From: Nitzschia sp. DOCU1
Taxonomy: Eukaryota > Bacillariophyta > Bacillariophyceae > Bacillariales > Bacillariaceae
DNA length: 64,000 bases
NCBI GenBank assembly: GCA_951394045.1
Contig: OX596001.1
Coordinates: 620,001-684,000, forward strand
Reading direction: 5' to 3'
The notes beneath the pieces were generated by a model. It did not search any database, was not told the DNA's origin, and saw only the letters and a list, made by a program, of their open reading frames with translations. The stretch's first letter is position 1; every line of letters begins with the position of its first letter. Shown here piece by piece: positions 36,012 through 46,564 of the stretch. A program made the position numbers and the translations under genes.

Positions 36012-38555
36012 ATGATCACATATCAAAGTGGGGGTGCCTTTGGCCTTCAAATTCTCTTTCGTGTTCATGGTTCCGCCGTCTTTAAAAGTTGCACTCCCGC
36101 CTTGTTGAGCAGCGTGGTGTACCTTTCCCTGTACTTGATTTTTGAAAACAATGGCATGAATCCCGCGGATCTCATGGATCATCCGTATCCCATGGGAGCC
36201 TTGATTGCCGCCTTTTCGTTTCTCCTTATTTTCCGAGCTAATTTTTCTTACAACAGATACTGGGAAGCCCATACGGCCATTCATACCATGCACAGCAAGT
36301 GGTTGGACGTCGCGACGGAATTAGCGGCCTTTCATTTACAATCCCAGTGTTATGAAGCCGTGGCACCTCCCAGTTTTGGCAAACATGAACTCTATTGGAC
36401 GACCGATGAAACTGACGATACTACGACATTATTGTCGCCATTGCCACTGAAATTTTCCAATTCCAATGCTACTCAGACGAATAGCCATGGGGGTAGTACC
36501 ACAACGCCACATCACCACCAAAAACATAAGCGACAACAATCGCATGCCTTGACGACCCAACAATTACAAGAAACGATTGATGCTCAACTCGAAAAAGATG
36601 AACAAGCGCACATGTCATTGAGGTCGCGATTTCTCTCGCCTACCTCCAAACATAGTTCGAAAGGAACGATTAGTACTCGAAGCAATCGATTTCGATTCTT
36701 TTTGGGCAAGGGAAAAGGTACGAGGCATTTGGAGAAACAACAAGAGTCAGTAGTAGAATCCAACAAAATTCCTGATGTGCTGGATGCTTCCAGTCGTACT
36801 CGGGATGGAGACGATGCTGGTCCGCATGATACCTTTGTGGCAAGTCCTCCAGCGAGTCCACAATTTGCTTCTGCTGCTGCTGCTGCAAGTAGTCCCCTGG
36901 CCGCAACAACAACCGCCAAGTATCCGCACTTTAGCCCGTCCATTCGAACGTCCGCACGAAATCCGTATCCTCATCGTCATCGAAGTGCCCATGCTGCTGT
37001 GGAACTCGATAAACGAACGATTGATTTTCGTTCGACGCCCTTGTTGAGTCAACAATTGCATCAAGGAAATGAACCCTTGCAACATAATTCCATTCGAAAA
37101 TCTAAGGCTGTCAAAAAGAGTCAACGATATGCCAGTGATTTTTATCATCCGGCTGACAATAAACACTATTCGAGTTTTTGGAGATTTGCTCGCAAACGCT
37201 TAAAAGAAGGACACATGGACCCCGCTCAAGTTCCCGTTCCCTATTTTTTGGAAAGTGTCGTTCACTTGTTGAGTTTGATGAGTGCCGTGGCCTTGTCGAC
37301 TCTTCGGAATGATTTGGAAGAAGCCGAATCGCCCTTGGCGGAATTTCGACCCGGTGCCCCCTGGCCGCATGTCGATCCGGACATGTATCAAGGTGATATT
37401 CGCAAAGGATGGTATGCAAGTGAACATCGAAGCTATACTATCGTAAGATATTTGCTAGGCTTGAGTCGGACAGACAATTTTCGAAAACGATACAATTTGG
37501 CGAGACCTTTCAGGGTTATCGGCAGTGTGTCGGATGAAGAAATACAAGCCTTGCAAGCGGCGCGGGGGAATCAAGCCAAAGTTACGCTCGTGTCCTTTTG
37601 GCTCCAAGAATTGATTTCTCGAGAATACATGGCGGGATCCACGGGCAAGATTGCCCCGCCCATTATCAGTCGCGTGTATCAGTTCATTAGCGACGGCATG
37701 GCAGGCTTCAATCAAGCTCGTAAAGTCGCCTACATTCCCTTTCCGTTTCCACACGCTCAAATTACGACACTCTTTGTGTTGGTCATTGTTGGCTTTATTC
37801 CTGTATTAATGTTGACCTACTTGGACAATGAAATCTTTGGTTTCTTTTGGAACTGGTTGACCGTCATGTGCTTTACAGGATTACATGAAGTCGCCAGAGA
37901 ACTGGAAAATCCGTTTCAAAATGTACCCAATGACATTCCTCTGAACCACTTTCAAGCTCAATACAATGAAGGTCTCATGGTCATGTTCTTTGGATACCAT
38001 CCGGATGCGTATTGGCTCGTATCGCCACCGCCCGAAACGACAACAAATGGAGGAGGAAGTAACATGGGAAATCAACAACAACAACAAGGCACGGGGGCAC
38101 CTGACAACTCGGATAACATGTCTCCAACGCGTTTGAGTACGAATAACGAGGAAGACTTCCTATTGTACGAAGCACAATCGACGGAAGAAATCCCATCTAC
38201 GATCAATACCGCGGCAGGACCCTCGTCTGTGACTTCCAAGCTCAGCACGAGGATGGACCGATACGAAGCACCATTGCAAATGTCGCCCTTACACGACGAC
38301 ATGTTGGTCAGAGACTACACAAAGACGTTTGACCAAGTGGCCACAGACGCACAAGAAGACAATGGTGATGATAGTCGGAATGGCAGCGATGGAAGCGCCA
38401 TTTTCGCCCCAGAACCACAAGCTACTACTGACGAAGAGGAAGAGGTGGAACCCTTTCGAAGGTTCCTGGCGGACTTGATGCGGCAAGACGCCAAGGCTTC
38501 GTCCGATGAGGGCAACTACACATCCGAGTCCACTACCAATTCAGCAGCATTTTGA
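36012..38555 (+). CDS. bestrophin-like channel protein 2, long
   Basis: 847 residues from ATG at 36012. Same architecture as the gene at 27397-29109. The N-terminal channel part is FGLQILFRVHGSAVFKS, two membrane segments and FLLIFRANFSYNRYWEAH. A ~260-residue disordered insert (His/Gln/Ser-rich, poly-Ala) follows. The second channel part holds LVSFWLQELISREYM, FNQARKVAYIPFPFPHAQITTLFVLVIVGFIPVLMLTYL and HEVARELENPFQNVPNDIPLNHFQAQYNEGL. The cytosolic C-terminal tail of ~190 residues is acidic and low-complexity and is absent from the partner gene. The two form a divergent pair, probably from an old inverted duplication. Predicted anion (bicarbonate or chloride) channel; the membrane is not predictable from the N-terminus. 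Confidence 0.86.
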   Translation: MITYQSGGAFGLQILFRVHGSAVFKSCTPALLSSVVYLSLYLIFENNGMNPADLMDHPYPMGALIAAFSFLLIFRANFSYNRYWEAHTAIHTMHSKWLDVATELAAFHLQSQCYEAVAPPSFGKHELYWTTDETDDTTTLLSPLPLKFSNSNATQTNSHGGSTTTPHHHQKHKRQQSHALTTQQLQETIDAQLEKDEQAHMSLRSRFLSPTSKHSSKGTISTRSNRFRFFLGKGKGTRHLEKQQESVVESNKIPDVLDASSRTRDGDDAGPHDTFVASPPASPQFASAAAAASSPLAATTTAKYPHFSPSIRTSARNPYPHRHRSAHAAVELDKRTIDFRSTPLLSQQLHQGNEPLQHNSIRKSKAVKKSQRYASDFYHPADNKHYSSFWRFARKRLKEGHMDPAQVPVPYFLESVVHLLSLMSAVALSTLRNDLEEAESPLAEFRPGAPWPHVDPDMYQGDIRKGWYASEHRSYTIVRYLLGLSRTDNFRKRYNLARPFRVIGSVSDEEIQALQAARGNQAKVTLVSFWLQELISREYMAGSTGKIAPPIISRVYQFISDGMAGFNQARKVAYIPFPFPHAQITTLFVLVIVGFIPVLMLTYLDNEIFGFFWNWLTVMCFTGLHEVARELENPFQNVPNDIPLNHFQAQYNEGLMVMFFGYHPDAYWLVSPPPETTTNGGGSNMGNQQQQQGTGAPDNSDNMSPTRLSTNNEEDFLLYEAQSTEEIPSTINTAAGPSSVTSKLSTRMDRYEAPLQMSPLHDDMLVRDYTKTFDQVATDAQEDNGDDSRNGSDGSAIFAPEPQATTDEEEEVEPFRRFLADLMRQDAKASSDEGNYTSESTTNSAAF

Positions 38556-39929
38556 AGTAGCTAGCTGGATGGATGGATGACTAATAATTGGGACGTGGCG
38601 GCTCTTACAGTGTCGGAGCACTCTGTGTGCGTCATTCCAGCAGCAGAGCGCGTCACTACTAGCAATTTTGACAAGACCTCATGGTGGAAAGTATCTACGC
38701 CGAACGATCTGTCTAGTAGTATTCCTTTTTCAGGATAGCATTGACCATCCTGAGTAGATGGAGTAGAGCTGACAAGGTAGTCGGATCGCCGTGATTCTCA
38801 AAGACCTCATGATGGGAGAGAAGGCGTTGAACTATATTCCCTTTTTAGGATTGCATGTCCCTTTCGGACTCTAGCTAAAGTAGAGCTGATAAGGTAGTCC
38901 GATCGTCATTCTCAAAGGCCCCCTGGTGGGAGAGAAGGCGTCGAACCCTATTCCTTTGTTAGGATAGCATGTCCGTTTCGGACTCTAGCTGGAGTAGAGC
39001 TGACAACGTAGTCGAATCGTCATTCTCAAGGACTCATGGTGGGAGAGAAGGCGTCGAACCCTATTCCTTTTTTAGGATAGAGCATGTCCCTTTTTGACCA
39101 GATGGAGTAGAGCTGCCAAGGCACCGGTGTGAGATTCTCAAAATGTGAGAGCATGAAATTGCACCAACCTTTCCGAAAAAAGGATGAGATGTCATAGGCT
39201 CTCTAGCTAGCCATACGTTTGGATCCCTTCACTGATTCGCCAACTTCTCACACTGCGTCAACTTCGCGAAAGCGTTAACCAATAGCAGGCATCCCCTCCG
39301 CGGTCGGTGGAAGGATTTGGTTGCGACTACACCCGAACCTTGACATCGCTCAGAAAGTGTCGTGAGGCCTCTCAAGTTCACATGGTGATGGTCGCAGCTG
39401 CAACATCAAAGACACGAGGTGGAAAAAGTATGCAACTGAAAAAGACGAACGTAGCCTGCAATTTCAGTATACAGATGGTTAAGCAAAACGAATCTGACTC
39501 AGAATCTCATTCGGACTTGGCATATATAGTTCCGCACTCAACCAGGTGTAGAATGGCGAACAAATGCAAATGCACTAAGCGGAGTTCAGGACAATCTCGG
39601 AGCAATAAATAAAGTCCTGATGGCGATGAAGAACGAGAAGCTCTTCACTAAGTTTTGTGCTTTGACCCTTATAAAGCTCCTTGCACCTATGTCTTCTTCA
39701 TTGTCGGAGTATTTTCTCCTTTGTTCTCCGGAGGTTGACACGCACCTCGGATTCCCGTTTTGGAAAGCCCTTCGTAAATTGACACCACACTCCTCGCTCG
39801 GCGAGCACGCGGTGCGGCACGTTTCACTGTGCTGTCGCGTGCTGACCACATAAGTTTCCGACTTCCACTTTTCGCTCGCAAGAACGGAACCCCCCACCAC
39901 AAAACAACAAAACAACATTGAATTCACCC
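38556..39929. other. intergenic with a tandem array
   Basis: About 1.37 kb without a supported gene. The left part holds the 114-bp tandem repeat listed separately; the rest shows nothing recognisable. Confidence 0.5.
38670..39155 (+). repeat. 114-bp tandem repeat, about 4 copies
   Basis: GRTGGGAGAGAAGGCG occurs at 38811, 38925 and 39039, spaced exactly 114 bp. A diverged first unit starts around 38684. Each unit includes CTATTCCTTTTTTAGGATAGCATGTCC and GGAGTAGAGCTGACAAGGTAGTC-like parts. Non-coding. Confidence 0.88.
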
Positions 39930-40355
39930 ATGACGCAATCGCAACGAATCCCCATCGCCCAGAGCGGCAATGGCATGACAGAAGAAGAGGCTGAGCTCTA
40001 CCACCATGCTATGATCGCTGATTACAAAGACTACATGTTTTTCAGCCGGGTTGTGGAGGGAATGAGGCGTCAGCAAGGCCACACCAAGGACATCGCCTTG
40101 CGATACGAAAATCAGGCTCTCATCGACCATATTGTTCGAACGAGACAGAATAAATCACAACAGCTTTCTCAGAGTCCAACGTCGGTTCGAAACTTTGGTG
40201 ACATGCCATCAACGCCTTCTCCAAAGGGGCTACGCCGTCTTCGCGGCCGCGCCAACCTTACTATCGCCGATGCGGCTGAAGCGGCGCTTCAACTAACAAA
40301 CGACCACAGCGAATGGCCAGAGGAAGATGAATTGATCTTCGATATGGATATATGA
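39930..40355 (+). CDS. small conserved-looking protein of unknown function
   Basis: 141 residues from ATG at 39930. An N-terminal helical part (MTEEEAELYHHAMIADYKDY, then MFFSRVVEGMRRQQ and ENQALIDHIVRTRQ) is followed by a Ser/Pro-rich linker, a basic patch (GLRRLRGRANL) and an acidic end. It has no signal peptide or membrane segment and I recognise no family. The short acidic/helical plus basic layout suggests a nuclear or protein-interaction role, which is a guess. Codon use looks like the neighbouring genes. Confidence 0.6.
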   Translation: MTQSQRIPIAQSGNGMTEEEAELYHHAMIADYKDYMFFSRVVEGMRRQQGHTKDIALRYENQALIDHIVRTRQNKSQQLSQSPTSVRNFGDMPSTPSPKGLRRLRGRANLTIADAAEAALQLTNDHSEWPEEDELIFDMDI

Positions 40356-41609
40356 GACGAGGGAAATCAGTACTTCTGATGAGGCTTCAAGGCCTCCTAT
40401 TTCCGCTAATCGATTCCTTCTCATGCTACCCGCGCCACCACGGCGATTTCTTGGCATCTCAACACTGCTACTGGACAGACTACGCTATCAAAGTCTGCCT
40501 GTGGAAAAAGACCAGCTATTTCTGGTTTAGAGTGCAAAGAAACAATGCTATCAAGATGCGTCTGAAGCCCCCGCTAGGCAGCTATGTGATGCCGGGATTC
40601 GGCTATCAACCCTTGCTATTGCCGCCATTCAGTTTACCCTATGATAGAGCTACTTCCTATAGACAAACTAATAGAACGCATTGATTTTTACTAATACGAT
40701 GCTGCCAAGGCCACTCTAGCTAGTAGAGCACTCCAAACCCGAAGCTAGTAGTACTACCCCGTTGTCCTGGCTAGTATCCTCCTACTACCTGCTAGCCCGA
40801 CCCTCTAGAGAGGGTGTTGCATTATTACTGCTTCCCCGCGGAACAAAAGGTGTCATTGTTTATGCCAAGGGACATATTGCAGTGCTTTTTCCTTTTTGAC
40901 ACTCGCATACCAATGACAAGAACCATGGAGTCAAGACGAGATGTCTTTGGTGTCAATGGACGAAGCTGTTGTCACGGCGCGGGTATACTCAGTCTTGGGG
41001 GCAATGGGCCCCAACGGCAAAGGTCCAGTTGGAGATTCATTCATTTTTCGGCGAGCAAGGCGAAAGGCGAAAGCGCAAAAAACACGAAACACGAGAAGGC
41101 CGCTCTTTGCAAGCGCACTTGAATATGATTGTTTCTCCGCACCACCATTCAAATTGATTACCAGAGTTGTAGCAAAGGACAGACGGCCACGACTACCGTA
41201 GCGCGCCATTTTTCAATTTTTGTCCGAAAGCGGTGTATCATGAGAAGGATGTTGGCCGACGACGGACAGAGTGGGGTCAAGACCGACAAAACCGATATTC
41301 GATATCCTCCATCTTCAAGCTCGCTCTGTTGGATTGTCTACTAGTAGTCGCCACGCCGGGCGGCAGCCCGATAATGTATGATTGTTTCAACTAGTATTAT
41401 TAGTTAGATTTTGTTCTGTGAAAAGGGTATTAGTAGCTGCTCTAGTAGTTGACTGCAGTCTTTGCTACTGAAGAGGTCGGTGATCTACTCGTCCAACTAC
41501 ACCAGAAGCAGCAAGCAGTAGATCAACTAATCCATCTTTTCCAAATCAGCATCTAACATCGCCAACCAACCCGAGACTTGAGCTCTCAGTTTCTTGGACA
41601 AGCTCGGAC
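40356..41609. other. intergenic
   Basis: No gene supported. Several short open frames overlap without protein-like composition. Near 40800 ACCCTCTAGAGAGGGT is a perfect 16-bp palindrome; nothing else notable. Confidence 0.45.
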
Positions 41610-44600
41610 TCAAACATCAGCCCAGAAGTCATCCTCGTCCTCGCTCTTTTCTTCCTCGTGGCCCTCTGGGGCTTGCGGCGGAGCTTCGTCGCTTGGGCGT
41701 TTCTCTTCGATGCCCTGGGACTCGGCTGGAGCCCCGGCAACTCGCATCTTCTTCGTGGGCCGTGTTGCAAAATCCTCGGAAGAAGAGTCCGACTCCAAAG
41801 CCACAAGTGAAGAATTATCACGCCCCATTTCATCAGGAGTGGATATCGAACGGCCTGATGGCAAAACCGATGAGCCAGGCAACACCTTGGACCCTTTCAG
41901 CCGCCAAAAGAATCCTTTGTACACGTGACCATCGGCTGCTTTCGCCAACCCTACTACTGCCCGACACACGTTTTCATGAGAGGTTGCAGCCTCGGAAATA
42001 GATTTTGCAGCCAAGTGGCCGTTTGCAAAAGCTCCCAAAACCCGGCCTGTTTTCGCATCGAGAAGCTCCACGGGAAAGTTTGAGAGAAATTTCTCCCTGG
42101 TTCCGGCAGATTTGAGAAGACCAGCCGCAAAGGCATCTGCCGCAGGGTTATCCCAAGGCTTTTGTCTAGTTTTGATTGCGAATTTGCCCGTGGATTTCTC
42201 CTCCGTAGAGACCGATGGTGGTCCGTGCTGGACGCCGCTATTTACGGCATCAGCAGCCCCCGTTGTCGATACCGGCAACTTCTCTGGAGAAGTGTTTTCT
42301 AAAGCAGCAGCACTTGAGTCTTCCTGCGGGCACATCGAGCCGTCAGACGAAGCGACGGACGACTTAGTGCCCTTCCCTCTTGAATGGCTACCCTTGGTCT
42401 CCGCGCCAGCAACTTTGGTACGCTGGCCACTTTTATTTGAAGGGAAAGTCGTCTTGATACCTGCAACGTCCGCGGTCTGTGGAGGTGATGTGCCTCCATC
42501 CTCCGATACGTGGGACTCGTCGTCAGTTTCATCGATGTCAGGCTTCGCTGTAGATCCTTGTACTCTCCAAAAATATCCCTTGTAGTCGTGGCCATGGAAT
42601 TTCATCCCATGTCGACGCACACCCAATAGTGCCTCTTCAAAGGAAGTGACGTTCTTTGAATCGGATCCGCTGGCCAACGCCATATAACCATTGTCAAATG
42701 TTTCGAGGACCTGTCCAGTGTCAGAATGAAGTTTTTCTACCGATATGTTTTGAAGAAACTCCTGTCGAGAGTCGACCATGCCTCGAATTCTCAAGGCGTA
42801 GGGATCTGCTGCCTCGTTCGCCTGCGGAGGTGATGAGACTCCATCCTCCGATACGTCTGACTCGTCGTCAGATTCGTCGATGTCAGGTACCGCTGTTGAT
42901 CCTTGTACTCTCCAAAAATATCCCTTGTAGTCGTGGCCATGGAATTTCATCCCATGTCGACGCACACCCAATAGTGCCTCTTCAAAGGAAGTGACGTTCT
43001 TTGAATCGGATCCGCTGGCCAACGCCATATAACCATTGTCAAATGTTTCGAGGACCTGTCCAGTGTCAGAATGGAGTTTTTCCACCGATATGTTTTGCAG
43101 AAACTCCTGTCGAGAGTCGACCATGCCACGAATTCTCAAGGCGTAGGGATCTGCTGCCTCGTTCGCCTGCGGAGGTGATGAGACTCCATCCTCCGATACG
43201 TCTGACTCGTCGTCAGATTCGTCAATGTCAGGTACCGCTGTTGATCCTTGTACCCTCCAAAAATATCCCTTGTAGTCGTGGCCGTGGAATTTCATCCCAT
43301 GTCGACGCACACCCAACAGTGCTTCTTCAAAGGAAGTGACGTTCTTTGAATCGGATCCGCTGGCCAACGCCATATAACCATTGTCAAATGTTTCGAGGAC
43401 CTGTCCAGTGTCAGAATGAAGTTTTTCTACCGATATGTTTTGAAGAAACTCCTGTCGAGAGTCAACCATGCTACGAATTCCCAAGGCATAAGGATCGCCT
43501 TCCTCATTCGCCGGTAACGTTTGAGGGGCAGCTTGTCCCGGAATCTCGTCGGTTTTCCCATCAGACGCTGATTCAATGGTAGCCTGCAGTTGTTGACTCT
43601 CTTCGAGTGGACTATCCTCTGATTGATTTACAGTGGTGTTTGCTTCAATATCAGGCGCAATCGCTTGAGACTCTGAATTGTTGCCAGTAGCTCTCGTAGG
43701 GTCCCCACTCTGTGACCCCGAAGCTGGATTTTCGTCGTTCCTCGGCGTGTTTTTCTGAGACTGAGCAGCATAGACTTGCTTGGGTCGTAGTTCTTGAATC
43801 TCAACTTCTTGAAAGACTTTACTGGCCTCGTGTTGCAGCAAATTAGCGCATCTCAAGATTTTGTAGAGCAACGGTGGACTTTCCAGTGCATCCCGCTCCA
43901 GAATTTTCATCGCGCAGCGAACCCGTGCTAGAAATATGACACACTGAATGACCATCGTTGTGTGACTTTTCTCCTTCCAATGTTTGTGGACGACGGGATG
44001 AACCAGCGTCGGAAACTTGGCCTCTAATCTCCACTCTTGCAAGGCCTCTCGAAGCGTAGAAAGCAACCATCCCCATCGAGCCTCTGCGATCTGCTGCAGT
44101 AGAGACATATTCCCCGTAGTCTCTCGTGACGATCCTTCATTTATTTGTGAGACGACCAGTTCGTTTGCCGGTAAAAGCAAAATCCACTCGTTCGTTTCAA
44201 TCCCGAAGGGCTCGCACCACTTTTCTATCCACGCCGAAAGAGTGCGTTTATCCCAGTCCAAAGGGGACGATGAAGAGCCCAGAGTGGCCTTATCCTGATC
44301 CAGTAAGCCTCTATCAGGATTAACCGTGCCATTGTCAATCTCGGGATTGTTCAATGCCTGCCGTGCCCACAGCAACCGATCGGCACGGTTCGGAGTCAGT
44401 AAGCATCGGGCACTTCGACTCGCTTGATTCTGGGGATGATTTGGATCCGGCTGACCCACTAGAGAATTCCAAACGTGAAATAGATTTTCATGGTCCTCGG
44501 CATTGTAAGTTGCCATATAAGGCGTCACCATGCTTCTTGCTTCTTCCAAATCCGTAGGTGGGAACTCGGGGAGGGAGCCGGCATGAAGTTCTTGAATTAT

Positions 44601-44930
44601 CTGAATCGACATTTTTCGTAGGGATTCACAATCTTCATTGGACTGACAAGCCTTCATCAACGCCAACGCTGCTTGACGAGCACCTCGTTTACAGTCTCGG
44701 AGAAATGACTGGGTCCACGCGCTGTCGGAAATGGGGGCGAGGACGGCGGCATCTTCATCGTCATTTTTATTATCATCGTCCTCGTCTACTTCCATCATCA
44801 TGGAGCCGTTGGTGGAAGAATTCGGGGCCATTTTTGTTCCGCGAAACGAATTGAAAATTCTTTCCAATAACCCTTTCGTTGTGGGCGGGGTAGAGGGGGG
44901 TGGGGAATCTGTCGGTGTACAAGCGGCCAT
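41610..44930 (-). CDS. FWRLKGS-module protein with four modules (three near-identical)
   Basis: 1106 residues from ATG at 44930 (minus strand). The N-terminal acidic region is followed by the family domain (about 135-385: NAEDHENLFHVWNSL, ANRADRLLWARQAL-type, NEWILLLPANELV, WGWLLSTLREAL, MVIQCVIFLARVRCAMKIL, PPLLYKILRCANLLQ). A disordered Gln/Ser linker comes next. Modules lie at about 490-560, 605-675 and 720-790, three copies of a 115-residue unit (VEKLHSDTGQVLETFDNGYMAL, then GHDYKGYFWRVQGS). A more distant fourth lies at about 950-1015 (VELLDAKTGRVL, then HVYKGFFWRLKGS). The acidic tail ends DDFWADV. The module resembles NUMOD1/IENR1 DNA-binding modules; function is otherwise unknown. No canonical AT-hook. 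Confidence 0.8.
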   Translation of the reverse strand: MAACTPTDSPPPSTPPTTKGLLERIFNSFRGTKMAPNSSTNGSMMMEVDEDDDNKNDDEDAAVLAPISDSAWTQSFLRDCKRGARQAALALMKACQSNEDCESLRKMSIQIIQELHAGSLPEFPPTDLEEARSMVTPYMATYNAEDHENLFHVWNSLVGQPDPNHPQNQASRSARCLLTPNRADRLLWARQALNNPEIDNGTVNPDRGLLDQDKATLGSSSSPLDWDKRTLSAWIEKWCEPFGIETNEWILLLPANELVVSQINEGSSRETTGNMSLLQQIAEARWGWLLSTLREALQEWRLEAKFPTLVHPVVHKHWKEKSHTTMVIQCVIFLARVRCAMKILERDALESPPLLYKILRCANLLQHEASKVFQEVEIQELRPKQVYAAQSQKNTPRNDENPASGSQSGDPTRATGNNSESQAIAPDIEANTTVNQSEDSPLEESQQLQATIESASDGKTDEIPGQAAPQTLPANEEGDPYALGIRSMVDSRQEFLQNISVEKLHSDTGQVLETFDNGYMALASGSDSKNVTSFEEALLGVRRHGMKFHGHDYKGYFWRVQGSTAVPDIDESDDESDVSEDGVSSPPQANEAADPYALRIRGMVDSRQEFLQNISVEKLHSDTGQVLETFDNGYMALASGSDSKNVTSFEEALLGVRRHGMKFHGHDYKGYFWRVQGSTAVPDIDESDDESDVSEDGVSSPPQANEAADPYALRIRGMVDSRQEFLQNISVEKLHSDTGQVLETFDNGYMALASGSDSKNVTSFEEALLGVRRHGMKFHGHDYKGYFWRVQGSTAKPDIDETDDESHVSEDGGTSPPQTADVAGIKTTFPSNKSGQRTKVAGAETKGSHSRGKGTKSSVASSDGSMCPQEDSSAAALENTSPEKLPVSTTGAADAVNSGVQHGPPSVSTEEKSTGKFAIKTRQKPWDNPAADAFAAGLLKSAGTREKFLSNFPVELLDAKTGRVLGAFANGHLAAKSISEAATSHENVCRAVVGLAKAADGHVYKGFFWRLKGSKVLPGSSVLPSGRSISTPDEMGRDNSSLVALESDSSSEDFATRPTKKMRVAGAPAESQGIEEKRPSDEAPPQAPEGHEEEKSEDEDDFWADV
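42546..43500 (-). repeat. 345-bp in-gene tandem repeat, three copies
   Basis: CGCTGT(T/A)GATCCTTG recurs at 42546, 42891 and 43236, exactly 345 bp (115 codons) apart. Copies differ at few positions, mostly synonymous, so the triplication is recent. Each unit carries one module plus its acidic linker. Confidence 0.93.
43770..44540 (-). repeat. ~770-bp block near-identical to 59070-59840 (inverted)
   Basis: Encodes the family N-terminal domain. Read on the minus strand it matches the plus-strand block in the gene at 58738 with only scattered base differences, while sequences on both sides diverge abruptly. This suggests gene conversion or a very recent partial duplication. Confidence 0.85.
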
Positions 44931-45055
44931 ATGGTGATGACAATGAAGGTGAAGCTTCACCGAAAGGTACAGTGTAATGCCATGGTTGCTCTGCTGAGAC
45001 CAATGCCAAATGGTCATAGCGGCAGCAACAACGTGTGGTTTTGTTCGCACCTTCG

Positions 45056-45063
45056 TGACGTCA
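45056..45063. promoter_or_regulatory. TGACGTCA palindrome (CRE-like) upstream of the module gene
   Basis: A perfect 8-bp CRE palindrome 126 bp upstream of the ATG at 44930. TGACGT-type elements mediate cAMP/CO2-responsive transcription through bZIP factors in diatoms. The site alone is weak evidence. Confidence 0.4.
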
Positions 45064-46564
45064 TAAGGGGAAGGCGGGAGACGCATGGACGTCCTGTATC
45101 CTCCCGGTTTGCCGGCAGGACATCATGATTCTACACGATCCTACACCACGTAGATGCTGTGTGCACAATGTACGAGGTACGCTATGGCAAGGCGCGCCAA
45201 AATTTCTCAAGGGCTCCTTGCATCCAAGGATGAGAGCATCAAACGATGATGACCGATGACCCCTCGAGCACCTTTCTCGTCCTTTTAACTTCCATTAAAC
45301 AATAAAAATAGATTTTGATGTAATAGTGTAGCTGCGGCCGCACTCTGAGCACACAGCACGTCTCGCGGCGACAGAAGAATCCACCGGCAACAGGGCTTTC
45401 GAGGGCGGGTCAAGTTACTGCCGTCGTTTCGGGCTAAACTTGATAGGTGGCGACAATTGAAGATGATTCAGTGATCGTTATTGGCTTTACGTGGTTCCGA
45501 AAAAGTTAGAATGGCAGTTCCAAACTTTTGTCGACTCCGAAAGGAGGAGGTCAGGCAGAGCGATCGCTACGTGGTGTCTTTGATGCTTGCGCTGGTATTG
45601 TTGATGGGTCTTCTGCATATTTCTCTTCTTGCAAACGGCTCGATATTCGACCCTGGATTGACACAAAATCAAGACCAACATTGAGTATTGATACCTCCCG
45701 ATCAAAGACTTGGACCCTACCAAGGCCGCGTCTCTGATGCGTTTCCATGGTCCCCGCTACATTTCAAGGTTACCGTCGCAAGACAGGAAATGATCAGGAA
45801 TTCGAGACCTGCAAGATTTCTCATTTTTCATCCATTTTTTCACGCTTCACAACGAGTCTGAAACTTGATGAATGACTTGTTGGCGGCCCACTATCTGGGA
45901 ATGGCCAACCGAAGACTTTCGCGTCGGAACGGATACTGAGACCATGGCTGCATAAGGAGCACTCCCTACACACAAGAACTTTGGATGGCCTCCTCCACCT
46001 TGGATCGTCCTGTTTCATTTGGTCATACAATCAACGATGCTGCTCTTGGTGTGACACTTGAACTACTAGGATCGAATACAGTTAAAGCAGCAGCGAAAAG
46101 TGAGTCGGCTCTAGCTATTCCAAACTGCTAGAGGGCGCGGTTGCGCTTGAATCTTGGCTGATGGTGGCTCTGATATGCTACTACGAATACACTGGGCAAC
46201 AATCAGCTATGGCAAAACTTAGCTGAATCCATCGACAAGAGAGGAGGATTATGATTATGGCTCGAGGTCGATGGTGGAAGTTGAGCATACATACTCGCCA
46301 CCATTTCGCACACGGTTTCGAACAAAACCTGATCGAACAAAAGCTTGGAGAGGGATTACGGCAGCGACATATGGACTGGCATACATGTCATCAAGAAACA
46401 AGGGACGACTGTCGGGCAAAGAACAATGCCAGAGTAACGTTTTCGGCATGGACAATCGAAATGAGTGGTGGTGCTTCTTTGCTTGTTACCACTCAAAGGA
46501 CAAAAAAGATGCGAATAGTTCTAGTTATAATAACTTCCAAAGTAGTCGGAGCCTGCTTTTGCTG
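45064..46564. other. intergenic with one possible small membrane-protein frame
   Basis: Mostly featureless. A 57-residue frame at 45511-45684 is described separately. Confidence 0.45.
45511..45684 (+). CDS. possible small single-pass membrane protein
   Basis: 57 residues from ATG at 45511: a basic N-terminus (FCRLRKEEVRQSDR) followed by one hydrophobic helix (VVSLMLALVLLMGLLHISLL) and a short tail, a plausible type II membrane topology. It may be the anchor of a truncated gene or a chance frame. No family recognised. Confidence 0.2.
   Translation: MAVPNFCRLRKEEVRQSDRYVVSLMLALVLLMGLLHISLLANGSIFDPGLTQNQDQH

Noticed and set aside
40352..40684. 110-residue frame after the small gene at 39930
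   Set aside because: Starts inside the preceding stop context, has no protein-like pattern, and is probably 3' UTR.
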